From positions 248,001-312,000 of the forward strand of contig CAKRCS010000001.1 in NCBI GenBank assembly GCA_934307695.1: a DNA stretch of 64,000 nt, given 5' to 3'. This DNA is from an uncultured Agathobacter sp. (GTDB lineage: Bacteria > Bacillota > Clostridia > Lachnospirales > Lachnospiraceae). Position numbers and translations under genes: made by a program. The notes beneath the pieces were generated by a model, which was not told where the DNA came from, made no database searches, and worked only from the letters and a program-made list of their open reading frames with translations. This document shows positions 8,901 to 17,400 of this stretch, one piece after another (position 1 is the first letter of the stretch; each line of letters starts with the position of its first letter).

Positions 8901-10118
8901 TACGATAACACCATTTCCGGTATTACCGCAGATGAGAACGGCTACTATCATGCATCTGCAACACAGGAGGTTTCCGGACTGGCAGCAGGCACCTACGAGG
9001 TAAAGGCATTTTTTGAAGGTGCTTCCGGACTGGGTGATGCGCAGGGTGAAGAATTATTTGTAAAAGTAACCTATGCAGACAAGGAAAAAGAGTCAGAGTA
9101 TGTTACCCTAAAGGGTTGGATGGAATGGCAGTGTGCTTCTATTTCAGACATTATCATTACAAAGGAAATGGTTGATAACGGTACAAATACGATCAGCTTA
9201 TCCATTGTTACGACCATTCCGTTAAGCAGCTGGGGTTCTGTGGACGATGTTTATCTGTACAAAGTTCCATGTGATGCAGACAAGACAGTTACTGTCCGTG
9301 AAAATGAAAAGGCAGCTACCTACACGGAAAACGGTTCTTATGATGAGGTTGTTTATTGTGCAACATGTGGTGAGGAGTTAAGAAGAGTAAGCCATGTGAT
9401 CGATAAACTTACGAAGCCGAGTGAAGGAACGGAGACCAAGCCGGAAGAGAAGCCAGGCGAGGGAACGGAGACCAAGCCGGAAGAGAAGCCGAGTGAGGGA
9501 ACGGATACCACACCGGAAGAGCCAAAGCAGGACGAGGAGAAACAGGAAGAAACAACCCAGACAGAAGCAGAGCCGCAGGTGACGGTAACAAGAGAGATTG
9601 CAACCAATGCACAGGACAATATCATCGAAAAAACCACGACCAAGGATACAATCACCGGGACAACCAGAACCAAGGTTGTTATGTGGGAGCCTTCAACCGG
9701 CGACCAGTATGTCATTAAGTCCACCGAGACGAAGGATGGCACGATAACCGATTCTTCTGTTTTCCTGTTCACAAAGAATGCTGCGATCACCAGTGCACAG
9801 GTAAAGCAGGCGGAAGAACTTGCCAAGAAGAAAAATGCGCCGCTGCTCGTATTTGTACATGATGCGGATGGCAATCTTCTCTACAAGGTTAAGCTCAATA
9901 CGAAGGATATAAAGAAAAATACCACATTGAGCGTATACCGGTATAACGAAAAGACATCGACCTATTCAAAGCTCAAGAAGAAATATCAGACCGTAAAGAG
10001 TGACGCAGAGGGCAATATTGAGTTTGATTTCAATAAGACCGGAGCGACAAAGCGGTATGTAATCGTGTCAAAGGAGCAGGCTAAGCGGATCGACAAAAAG
10101 ATCGCAAAAACGAAATAG
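5955..10118 (+). CDS. Secreted multidomain GH53 endo-beta-1,4-galactanase
   Basis: Exported 1387-residue enzyme that cuts beta-1,4-galactan side chains of pectin. After a signal peptide (about residues 1-38, ending near VQA) come two related carbohydrate-binding beta-sandwich modules (about 40-185 and 190-335, each starting NGDFE and sharing HVHGGKSALGIWFAND). Next are a FIVAR-like helical module (342-405) and the GH53 barrel (about 422-835). The acid/base Glu is 574 in QIGNETN and the nucleophile Glu is 693 in MVAETQY. An Ig-like module, a third NGDFE module, a CATCGEEL Cys pair, a Thr/Lys/Pro/Glu linker of three near-identical repeats, and a C-terminal beta domain follow. No LPXTG or other sortase signal is seen. 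AAGGAGG 6 bases before this ATG makes it the start, not the ATG at 5934. Confidence 0.93.
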   Translation: MKKKWLQRTVTAALATAVCLSQGAFANLGSLVEVQADTTSLLTNGDFEEDIWNGAWSISVSDNNWDNFASGTIKTNSEADHVHGGKSALGIWFANDDTSVTLSQTVKLDTGTYTLSGYAKETKGVTAGVELVEAGSAYTPTTGYGEFSGSITVSEAGSYTVTVKVSGNSGAWVVLDDFALVKNSEDTSSEETVSVVNGDFETDIWTTGSGWTVTPDSWDNFSDAIKTNSETDHVHGGKSALGIWFANDNTSVTLSQTVELAAGTYALSGYAKETKGVTAGVEFVGAGSAYTPASGYGEFTGTVSVSTAGTYTLAVKVSGNKGAWVVLDDVTLKRTGDYIPPAYSYEDLQTLIASVPGDAGFTTESEAALETALAAAKACTEETAADDIVNCYTDLETALANLVYADDNIFVDKISGLSDDFIKGVDISSYIAEVNSGVVYKDWNGNEVKDEEFIKLLADAGVNYIRLRVWNQPSTADGKTYGGGNNDLATTIEICKIIKSYNDLTATTDDDIKVLIDLQYSDFWADPDKQTAPKAWKDMDIDTRCAAVKTFTTETLTEIAKTGVEIGMVQIGNETNTGICGTAIPSVDQKNFDTTDLTSYDYVKVFKAGCEGVGAYNAQTGASAKKVVHFTDPHTAGTFYAELLIKGGVDYDVYATSYYPFWHGTTSNLKDMLTSISKLTNASGNNIQVMVAETQYVHTNEDYDGADNQAYEGKNNIDLSGWSVSLQGQANEIHDVMAAVAGVGENGIGMFYWEPAWLGVGNAYDADGNIDEAALAANKVKWETYGSGWATDAAAEYDPSAAQWGGGGTNNENASLFDFYGNPLSSLKVFKYVNYGAVAKTPSYYSYNADELTNITVETGTSAQEIRSRLAQANATVGYVNNDKSTGAASIVWSDASCTDIANKIQTTGAIGNSYLAEGTITVDGNNYTVKTKVFVAPAENLIKNGDFENGSSDWTFENGGILFVDGKNPRNGSSYGLTINCYDNTISGITADENGYYHASATQEVSGLAAGTYEVKAFFEGASGLGDAQGEELFVKVTYADKEKESEYVTLKGWMEWQCASISDIIITKEMVDNGTNTISLSIVTTIPLSSWGSVDDVYLYKVPCDADKTVTVRENEKAATYTENGSYDEVVYCATCGEELRRVSHVIDKLTKPSEGTETKPEEKPGEGTETKPEEKPSEGTDTTPEEPKQDEEKQEETTQTEAEPQVTVTREIATNAQDNIIEKTTTKDTITGTTRTKVVMWEPSTGDQYVIKSTETKDGTITDSSVFLFTKNAAITSAQVKQAEELAKKKNAPLLVFVHDADGNLLYKVKLNTKDIKKNTTLSVYRYNEKTSTYSKLKKKYQTVKSDAEGNIEFDFNKTGATKRYVIVSKEQAKRIDKKIAKTK

Positions 10119-10160
10119 GAATCAAGCAAAAGCGGAAATTTAAAATGAAACAATAACCCA

Positions 10161-10190
10161 AAGGGCTGGCAGCAATGCCAGCCCTTTTTC
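10161..10190 (+). terminator. Intrinsic terminator after the galactanase gene
   Basis: A perfect 10-bp stem AAGGGCTGGC / GCCAGCCCTT with a 6-base loop is followed by a run of T. It ends the monocistronic galactanase unit. Confidence 0.92.
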
Positions 10191-10229
10191 CATGTTGGGA
10201 ATTACGGCAGGCTTTCGAACAGTCTCGTA

Positions 10230-10258
10230 TTGACAGATAACTGATTATGGTGTATATA
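10230..10258 (+). promoter_or_regulatory. Sigma-A promoter of the CPBP protease unit
   Basis: A perfect -35 TTGACA (10230-10235) lies 17 bases before TATATA (10253-10258). The first gene starts about 50 bases downstream. It probably drives the protease, GntR regulator and ABC genes. Confidence 0.75.
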
Positions 10259-10309
10259 TACAATATAAACAGTAACACGAACAGTAAAACAAGACAGGAG
10301 AGAAGAATT

Positions 10310-11266
10310 ATGAAGATGGATTTGAAGCGAAATGCGAATGTGGAACCGCTTCTTGGCGAGAAGAAGGGCTGGAACATCATAGTTGAGATTTTGGCATTTC
10401 TGGCAGTGATGCTTGTGTGTATGATCGGGCAGGGAATTCTTACAACACCGTTAACCATTGCGCTATTGTACAGTGACGCGGGCTATATGGCGGCGGCGCG
10501 AAGCGGCGATCTGGCAGCGATCACGGAGGCAACAAACGCGGTTATCTCGAACGAGAAATTCATGATCATGTCATTGTTTGCGGACATCGTTATGATCGCA
10601 GTCACACTCGGCTTTTGCGCACTGTGTGAGAAGCGTAAGCCGCGGCAGGTCGGATTTACCAAGGGCGGTATCTTAAAGGAATACGGAATTGGTCTCGTGC
10701 TCGGCTTTGCGGTGTTTTCAGCGGCGGTATTGCTCGCAGTCTTTACCGGTGCCGTAAAATTGTCATTTGCCGGAGGCGGCGTGATCCTGGTCCTTTTTGC
10801 AATCGGATACATGATCCAGGGCATGGCGGAGGAGGTTTTGTGCAGAGGCTACCTGATGTGCTCTGTGGCGAGAAGATACCCGCTCTGGGTGGGCGTTCTT
10901 GTCAATTCCGTTGTGTTTGCGGCACTCCATCTTCTCAACTCCGGCATTTCGGCGCTGGCGTTTGTCAATCTTGTGCTGTATGGCGTGTTTGCTTCCCTCT
11001 ATTTTGTGCGCAGAGGCAATATCTGGGGCATTGGAGCCTTCCACAGCATCTGGAACTTCGTACAGGGCAATTTTTATGGAATACAGGTAAGCGGTAACGG
11101 CAAAACAACATCTGTTTTTGCAAGCGCATTTACGGAGGGCAGGGATCTGATCAACGGAGGTGCATTCGGCATGGAGGGCGGACTTGCGGTGAGCGTTGTG
11201 CTTGCAGCCGGAATCATTTTGTTGTATCTTGAACCTTGGAAAAGAGAAGCTGCGGTGGCGGCATAA
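10310..11266 (+). CDS. CPBP-family intramembrane metalloprotease
   Basis: Polytopic membrane protein of 318 residues with about eight hydrophobic segments. The CPBP/Abi motifs are in order: E174-E175 then R in AEEVLCRGYL, H207 in FAALHLLN, and H245 with N249 in FHSIWNF. The family includes Rce1-like CAAX proteases and bacteriocin immunity or maturation proteins. The substrate here is unknown. AGGAG with a 9-base gap selects this ATG over the upstream one at 10247. It precedes a GntR-ABC transporter group by 27 bases, a combination seen with antimicrobial peptide response loci, but no peptide gene was found here. Confidence 0.88.
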   Translation: MKMDLKRNANVEPLLGEKKGWNIIVEILAFLAVMLVCMIGQGILTTPLTIALLYSDAGYMAAARSGDLAAITEATNAVISNEKFMIMSLFADIVMIAVTLGFCALCEKRKPRQVGFTKGGILKEYGIGLVLGFAVFSAAVLLAVFTGAVKLSFAGGGVILVLFAIGYMIQGMAEEVLCRGYLMCSVARRYPLWVGVLVNSVVFAALHLLNSGISALAFVNLVLYGVFASLYFVRRGNIWGIGAFHSIWNFVQGNFYGIQVSGNGKTTSVFASAFTEGRDLINGGAFGMEGGLAVSVVLAAGIILLYLEPWKREAAVAA

Positions 11267-11293
11267 TCAGAGAACAAAGACAGGGTGTATAAC

Positions 11294-11668
11294 ATGAAAA
11301 TATCACAGACATCGGGTGTGCCGATTTATCAGCAGATTGCGGATGCATTCCGGACGGATATCCTAGCTGGGAAGTATTCGCAGGGAGAATATCTTCCGTC
11401 CATCCGCGGACTGGCAAAAGAATTAAAGATCAGCGTCATCACGACCATGAAGGCGTATGAAACGTTGCAGGAAGAGGGGCTTGTGACGGGACTTCAGGGA
11501 AAGGGCTTCTATGTGAATGCGCCGAATAGCGAAATGCTGCGGGAGCAGCATCTGCGCAAGGTGGAGGACTCTCTCACGGAGGCAATCCAGGCGGCAAAGA
11601 TCGCAGGAATGAGTGACGAGGAACTGATGCAGACATTGCAGACGCTGTTTGCAATGAGAGAGGAATAG
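11294..11668 (+). CDS. GntR-family regulator, YtrA subfamily
   Basis: DNA-binding protein of 124 residues. Residues about 8-75 form the winged helix (IYQQIADAFRTDI, LPSIRGLAKELKIS, GKGFYV), followed only by a short helical dimerisation tail, the hallmark of YtrA-type GntR proteins. This subfamily usually represses its own operon of ABC transporter genes, and here the ATPase gene starts 1 base after the stop. ACAGGG lies 8 bases before the ATG; an in-frame GTG at 11285 is less likely. The effector is unknown, although YtrA relatives respond to cell-wall antibiotics. Confidence 0.92.
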   Translation: MKISQTSGVPIYQQIADAFRTDILAGKYSQGEYLPSIRGLAKELKISVITTMKAYETLQEEGLVTGLQGKGFYVNAPNSEMLREQHLRKVEDSLTEAIQAAKIAGMSDEELMQTLQTLFAMREE

Positions 11669-11669
11669 T

Positions 11670-12578
11670 ATGGACGGACAATATGTAATAGAAGGAACAG
11701 GGCTTCATAAGAAGTTTAAGGGATTTTCGCTGGACATTCCGGGACTTCAGATACCAAAGGGCTTTGCAACAGCGCTCATCGGGGAGAACGGAGCCGGAAA
11801 GACAACGCTTATGAACATACTGGCGGGTATCCGTCTCGATTATGATGGAAAGATCCGCTATTTTGGAAAATACACAGATGAGGATCGCGAGAAAAATCCG
11901 ATCGTAAAGAACAACATTGGATACACCGGTACAGGGGACTACTATCTGCCACAATGGACGGTACGGCAGGTGGAGAATCTGTCGGCACTCTTGTTTGATG
12001 GCTTTGACGTAAATTGCTTCCGGCAGTGGTGCCAGAAGCTGGCAATCTTTCCGGAGGGCAAGCCGGGAAAGAACAGCAAGGTCAGCGCGCTTTCCGATGG
12101 AAACAGAACCAAGCTGATGTTAGCAGGCGTACTTGCAAGAGATACGAAGCTGCTGCTTCTGGATGAACCGGCATCCTCGCTTGATCCGCTGATGCGCGAC
12201 CGCCTGTGTGAGATGATCCGTGATTATCTGAATGAGGATGAGGGAGAAAAGAGCGTGCTTTTTTCTACACATAATATCTCAGACATGGAGAATGTAACCG
12301 ATTATGCGATCGTGATGGAGCACGGCGAGATCGTGGAGCAGGGCTTTGTGGAGGAACTGAAGGAGAAGTACATTCTGGTAAAGGGCGAAAAGGCGGACGA
12401 GACTGCCGCAGCCGCTTACCTGTATTCGATGACAACAAACAAGTATGGATTCGAGGGCATCTGTCTGGCGCAGAATCTGGATAAGCTCGCAGGCATGGAT
12501 ATAACCACGGAGACTCCGACTTTGTCCCAGATCTGTGTCGCGATCATGAAGGTCAACTCCCGGATGGAGCAGAAGTAG
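11670..12578 (+). CDS. ABC transporter ATP-binding protein (YtrB-like)
   Basis: Cytoplasmic ATPase of 302 residues. It has Walker A GENGAGKT (38-45), a variant signature LSDGNRTK (from 141) in place of LSGGQ, and Walker B LLLLDEP with Asp165 and Glu166, followed by the switch His in STHNISD. The variant signature is common in the YtrB/YxlF-type exporters that accompany YtrA regulators. It probably pairs with the two membrane proteins encoded just downstream. The transported substrate is unknown. Confidence 0.92.
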   Translation: MDGQYVIEGTGLHKKFKGFSLDIPGLQIPKGFATALIGENGAGKTTLMNILAGIRLDYDGKIRYFGKYTDEDREKNPIVKNNIGYTGTGDYYLPQWTVRQVENLSALLFDGFDVNCFRQWCQKLAIFPEGKPGKNSKVSALSDGNRTKLMLAGVLARDTKLLLLDEPASSLDPLMRDRLCEMIRDYLNEDEGEKSVLFSTHNISDMENVTDYAIVMEHGEIVEQGFVEELKEKYILVKGEKADETAAAAYLYSMTTNKYGFEGICLAQNLDKLAGMDITTETPTLSQICVAIMKVNSRMEQK

Positions 12579-12588
12579 AGGTGGACGG

Positions 12589-13263
12589 ATGAAAATGCAA
12601 TTAAAAAGCTATCAGGCGTTTGTCGCATGGGAATACCGAAAGACGGAGGTCTGGCTGCTTCCGGTGGTACTGCTGCTTGCCTGCTGGGTGTTTGCACCGC
12701 ATTTTGGAGTGACGGCACTGAATGTATGCTACTGGGTGTATCTTTACACCGATATGACATTAGACTTTTGGATCATGGGTGGAATATGCAAAAAGCATAG
12801 CGCGAAAATGAGCTTCGTAAAGTCCTCCTGCTACGGATACACGGAACTTAAAATGGCGATCGTGACAGATCAGATAAGACGTTTTGCAATGTTTACAATC
12901 TTGTCCGTCGGATTGATGGCAATTACCGAGTTACGCGGGTTTCAGTATGGGAAAGTCGGAAACGTGGAGCTATGGTACACGGCACTTTTGATACTGATGC
13001 CGTATCTGTGTAACACCCTGCTTTTAAATATTTCGCGCTACATTGATTTCTTTCAGCTATACATACTGGTTCCATCCATCGGAAGCAGCTTTGCGGCGGG
13101 CTTTCTGGCAGCCTTCGGGGAGCAGCTTACGGATGGAACAGGGGTAACACAAAAAGAGTTGATCCTTTTGGTGGTCTTACTGATCCTTGGAATTGTGGCA
13201 ACGGTGGCAACGATCTGGCATGTGCTGTTTCGGATAAAGCAAAGCTACCGCGATGTTGAGTGA
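12589..13263 (+). CDS. Hypothetical integral membrane protein, probable ABC permease partner
   Basis: The 224-residue protein is very hydrophobic with about six membrane segments and short loops. I recognise no named family motif. Its position directly after a YtrB-like ATPase, with an 8-10 base gap and AGAGGTGG ribosome site, and the presence of a second membrane protein of identical length downstream, make it a likely permease subunit. That role is inference from context. Confidence 0.75.
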   Translation: MKMQLKSYQAFVAWEYRKTEVWLLPVVLLLACWVFAPHFGVTALNVCYWVYLYTDMTLDFWIMGGICKKHSAKMSFVKSSCYGYTELKMAIVTDQIRRFAMFTILSVGLMAITELRGFQYGKVGNVELWYTALLILMPYLCNTLLLNISRYIDFFQLYILVPSIGSSFAAGFLAAFGEQLTDGTGVTQKELILLVVLLILGIVATVATIWHVLFRIKQSYRDVE

Positions 13264-13275
13264 TGGAGGATACAC

Positions 13276-13950
13276 ATGTTTGATAGAATAAAAAAAGGGT
13301 TTATGCTTGCCGGATATGGACTGGGCTTTAAATCGCAGATCCTTTTTGCCGTGATGTTCATGGTGTTTGGATTCGTGATGGAATTTGCAAAGGGAGGAAG
13401 AAATATGCTGGGCGGCTTTTACATCGTCCTTGCTGCGACGTTTGTGCTCCAGCTTGTGATTTCACTGAATCTGTCGACGATGGTGCAGACCTCCCCATAT
13501 AAGAGAAGGATCGGGACGATCATTCCGATCCTTACGTCAATACCATTTTTGCTTTTTAACTATACCGTGATGATCCTGATCCGGCTGTACTATCTGTATC
13601 TGAATCCGGAGGTAGCGGCGAGCACGGAGCAGCAGTTACAGATCAAGGGCGGACTTGTGGCGATCAGCTTTCTCTTGTTTGTCACGTCGGTCTATATGGG
13701 CGTATGCTACAAGTTTTTCTGGACGTCCTTCGTATTTCTGGTGATAGTCGTTTACCCGATCTCTTTTGCAAGCATGACGGAGCGGTTTTCCGGTATTGTG
13801 TCAGCAATCCCGGTTGGGGCGATCATTGCAGGCGGATATCTGATGATCCTTGTGGGACAGGCTATGGCGTACGTTTTATCCGTTCTTTTTTATAAGAAGG
13901 AATTGTCACGCACGGCGTTTTCCGCAGCATTGAAACGGAATTACCGGTAA
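13276..13950 (+). CDS. Hypothetical integral membrane protein, probable second ABC permease
   Basis: This is a 224-residue protein with about six hydrophobic segments and a Lys/Arg-rich C-terminus. It is preceded by GGAGG, 12 bases after the previous stop, and closes the GntR-ABC unit. It has no recognisable motif beyond the membrane pattern. Sequence similarity to the preceding protein is not obvious by eye, so the two may form a heterodimeric permease. Confidence 0.75.
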   Translation: MFDRIKKGFMLAGYGLGFKSQILFAVMFMVFGFVMEFAKGGRNMLGGFYIVLAATFVLQLVISLNLSTMVQTSPYKRRIGTIIPILTSIPFLLFNYTVMILIRLYYLYLNPEVAASTEQQLQIKGGLVAISFLLFVTSVYMGVCYKFFWTSFVFLVIVVYPISFASMTERFSGIVSAIPVGAIIAGGYLMILVGQAMAYVLSVLFYKKELSRTAFSAALKRNYR

Positions 13951-13972
13951 CTGTAAAACTTGCGCGCAATTC

Positions 13973-14001
13973 TTGATATAAAATGGCAGCTATGCTATAC
14001 T
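13973..14001 (+). promoter_or_regulatory. Strong extended -10 promoter of the 48-residue membrane peptide gene
   Basis: TTGATA (13973-13978), 17 bases, then TATACT (13996-14001) with TGc just before it. This near-consensus promoter sits directly before a very small gene that has its own terminator, which supports the gene being real. Confidence 0.75.
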
Positions 14002-14058
14002 ATATCTATATGAAACTGCGGACAGGATCGCGCAGGAAGAAGAGTAGGAGATGCAAAG

Positions 14059-14205
14059 ATGACAGAATCCGGATTGATGATATTTTTGATTTTAATTCTA
14101 TTGGTAGTGATCGTGACAGTGATCGTTGCGGTGGTATCTTCTGTTACGGCAGCAGTTGCAGCCAATGAGGACGATGATGATGCGGAGGAAGAGGGCACAT
14201 TGTAA
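14059..14205 (+). CDS. 48-residue single-span membrane peptide with acidic tail
   Basis: Small protein with a long hydrophobic stretch (about residues 6-35, rich in Ile, Leu and Val) and a strongly acidic C-terminus NEDDDDAEEEG. AGGAG lies 8 bases before the ATG. A near-consensus promoter upstream and a hairpin-plus-T-run downstream make it an independent unit. I recognise no family. It could be a regulator of a membrane protein such as the adjacent efflux pump or ABC exporter, which is inference only. Confidence 0.75.
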   Translation: MTESGLMIFLILILLVVIVTVIVAVVSSVTAAVAANEDDDDAEEEGTL

Positions 14206-14247
14206 GCGTGTGGTTCGGCACGACAGACATAGGATATGATAGTAATG

Positions 14248-14281
14248 GAGACTTTGGATGCAGATCTGAAGTCTCTTTTTG
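14248..14281 (+). terminator. Intrinsic terminator after the small membrane peptide
   Basis: GAGACTT (14248-14254) pairs with AAGTCTC (14269-14275), followed by five or more T. The 14-base loop contains the palindrome CAGATCTG. Confidence 0.75.
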
Positions 14282-14339
14282 TATGGCGGCAATAAGAATC
14301 GCAAAAAATAAAAAGAGTATTAAAAGAGCAGGGAGAAGC

Positions 14340-14367
14340 TTGCATTTTCCCATTGGCGGCGTATAAT
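14340..14367 (+). promoter_or_regulatory. Promoter of the RND pump gene
   Basis: A perfect -10 TATAAT (14362-14367) lies 16 bases after a weak -35 TTGCAT (14340-14345). Transcription would begin near 14374, just before the TetR-type palindrome. Confidence 0.6.
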
Positions 14368-14380
14368 GAGGACAAATTGA

Positions 14381-14396
14381 CTGACCGGTCGGTCAG
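14381..14396. promoter_or_regulatory. TetR/AcrR-type operator at the RND pump promoter
   Basis: CTGACC-GGTC-GGTCAG is an inverted repeat of 6-bp arms in the GACCGGTCGGTC style often bound by TetR-family repressors. It begins some 7 bases after the predicted start point. The TetR gene directly after the pump is the obvious candidate to bind it. Confidence 0.65.
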
Positions 14397-14439
14397 AAAA
14401 GGAAATCAGGACAAACAAAGTATCACAAGGAGGACAAAC

Positions 14440-17400
14440 ATGATTTCAAAGTATAGTGTAAAGCGGCCCTATACCGTATTGGTCGGTGTCGTATTGGTAA
14501 TTGTTTTGGGCATTACGTCGCTCATGAAGATGACGACAGATCTGCTTCCGGACATGAGCTTCCAGTATGCGCTGGTTATCACGACGGATGTTGGAGCAAG
14601 CCCGGAGACGGTCGAGACAGAGGTAACGGCACCGATCGAGGCAGCAATGGCAACGACCTCCAACATAAAGGGGATCACATCGACCTCGTATAACAGCTAT
14701 TCCATGGTTGTGCTTGAGTATGAGCAGAATGCCAATATGGACTCTGTTGTGATCGAGATCCAGCAGAAGCTGGATCAGTTGGAAGGCGCCTGGAGTGATA
14801 CAGTAGGCACGCCTATGATCATGAAGATCAATCCGGATATGCTTCCGGTCATGATTGCAGCAGTTGACAAGGACGGACTCAGCCAGACAGAGCTTTCCAC
14901 CTATGTGGATTCGGAGCTGGTTCCGGCACTTGAGAGTGTGGAGGGTGTTGCTTCCGTATCCGCAAGCGGAGAGATCACGGAGAGCATGGAGGTTACCCTG
15001 AATCAGGAGAAGATCGATGCACTCAATGAAAAGCTGAAAGCGGAGATCCTATCACAGTTTGCGGATGCCCAGAAAGAACTCGATGACGGAAAATCGCAGA
15101 TCGAGGACGGACAGAGCGCGATCGATGATACCAAGGGACAGCTGGAGGATGCGATCAGCCAGGTACAGCAACAGCAGCAGGAGCTTCTGCAAAATGAGGC
15201 GGATCTGAAAACACAGAGAGAAGAACTTGTTTCCCAGCAGGCAAGCCTGCAGACTGTGCTTGATGGAATCAATTCCTTCATGGAGTCTGAGGACTATACC
15301 AGCCTTGCCTCCTTGGAAGAGGGAATCGGTCAGATGAACGAAGCAATCGATCAGGCACTTGCAGCAGGGGCAACCGAGGATATGGTTGCAACGCAGAGAG
15401 CGGAAGCAGCCGGCTATCAGGCACAGCTTGACACCGCAAATGCCGCGATCGCGGAGCAGTTTAAGGGACTTTCCGAGATGGGAATAACTGTAAGCAGCTA
15501 TGCGGATCTTCCGGCAGCAGCGGGAACGGTCAGCGAGATGCTTTCACAGGTAAATACCGGTATCACGACGATCGACACCGCACAGGAACAGATCGCGCAG
15601 GGAAAGGTATCGCTTTCGGATGCACTTGAGACATTAAATACCAATACCGCACTTGCGGCGCTTTCCATCAGCGGAACATCAGCACAGCTTGCAACTGCGG
15701 CAGCATCTATGGATGATGCACAGGCTTCTCTTGATTCTGCAAAGGACAGCGCACTGGATTCGGCAGATCTGACACAGATCCTGACCGTGGATATGATCTC
15801 CAATCTGCTGACGGCACAGAACTTTAACATGCCGGCAGGCTATGCCGCAGAGGGAACGAAGGAGTACCTTGTCCGTATCGGCGACGCGGTAGATTCCCTG
15901 GAGGAGCTGGAGGATCTGGTTCTGCTCGATATGGGAATGGACAGTGTAGGAATCATCCGCCTTGGCGATGTCGCAGATGTTGCGATGGTAGACAATGCCG
16001 ATGAGACCTACGCGGTCGTAAACGGCAATCCGGGCATCATGCTGTCGATGGAGAAGCAGACCGGCTACTCTACCGGCGAAGTCACAGATCGTCTCCTGGA
16101 TAAGTTCGATGCTCTTGAGGAGAGTACAGACGGACTGCATTTATCTGTATTGATGAACCAGGGCGTCTACATTGATATGATCGTAAAGAGCGTAATGGAA
16201 AACATGATCATCGGCGCGATCCTTGCGATCTTTGTCCTGCTCCTTTTCTTAAAGGACGTAAAGACAACCATTATCATTGCATGTTCCATCCCGCTTTCCG
16301 TTATTACAGCAGTTACGCTGATGTACTTTACCGGAATTTCGCTTAACATTATCTCTATGTCGGGATTACTTCTCGGAATCGGAATGCTCGTCGACAACTC
16401 CATTGTTGTCATAGAGAACATCTACCGCTTAAGAGGAGAGGGCTATTCCATCCGCAGGGCGGCGGTTGAGGGTGCAGGACAGGTGACCGGTGCGATCGTT
16501 GCATCGACACTCACAACCGTAAGCGTTTACGCTCCGATCATTTTTACGGAGGGAATCACAAGACAGCTGTTTGTGGATCTGGCACTTACCATCGCGTTTA
16601 CACTTCTTGCCAGCCTTGTAGTTGCGCTTACGTTTGTTCCGGCGCTGTCATCCGGAATGCTGAAAAAGACGAAGGAGATCAAACATCCCTGGTTTGATGC
16701 ATTTAAGGAGGGCTACGGAAAGCTACTTAAGGTCTGCCTGCGGTTTAAGCCAGTCGTATTTATCGTTGCGATCCTGCTTTTGACCGGAAGTGCATACGCG
16801 GCAATCTCAAGAGGCTTTACCTTCATGGATATGGACATGGAGACCAACCAGCTCTCTGTCACGATCGCCGCAAAGGAGGACGAGAAGCTGACCTTTGAGG
16901 AGCTTACCGGTTATTCGGATGAGGTGATCGGACGCATCAGCGATATAGAAGGAATTGACACCATCGGAGCGATGGCGGGCGGAAGCTCGACCATGAGCAT
17001 GATGGGAGGTACCTCTGACAGTGTGAGCATGTACATCCTGCTGGATGAAAATTCCGATGTTTCCGTACATGATGTGGAAGCAGAAATCTTAAACCGTACC
17101 GCAGATTTAGGCTGTGATGTAAGCACAAGCTCATCTTCTATGGACTTTACCACTTACTTTGGATCCGGCTTGTCTGTGCAGATCAAGGGTTCGGATCTGG
17201 ATACTCTGCAGAGACTGGCAACAGAGGTCGCAGATGTCATGGAGCAGACTGAAGGAACCTGTGATGTAGAGGACGGACTTGACAATGTATCACCGGAGTT
17301 CCGAATCACGGTGGACAAGGAAAAGGCGGCGGAGTATGGCTATACGGTAGCGCAGGTGTTCCAGCTCGTATATGCAGAGATGGCAAGCAATACCTCAGCG

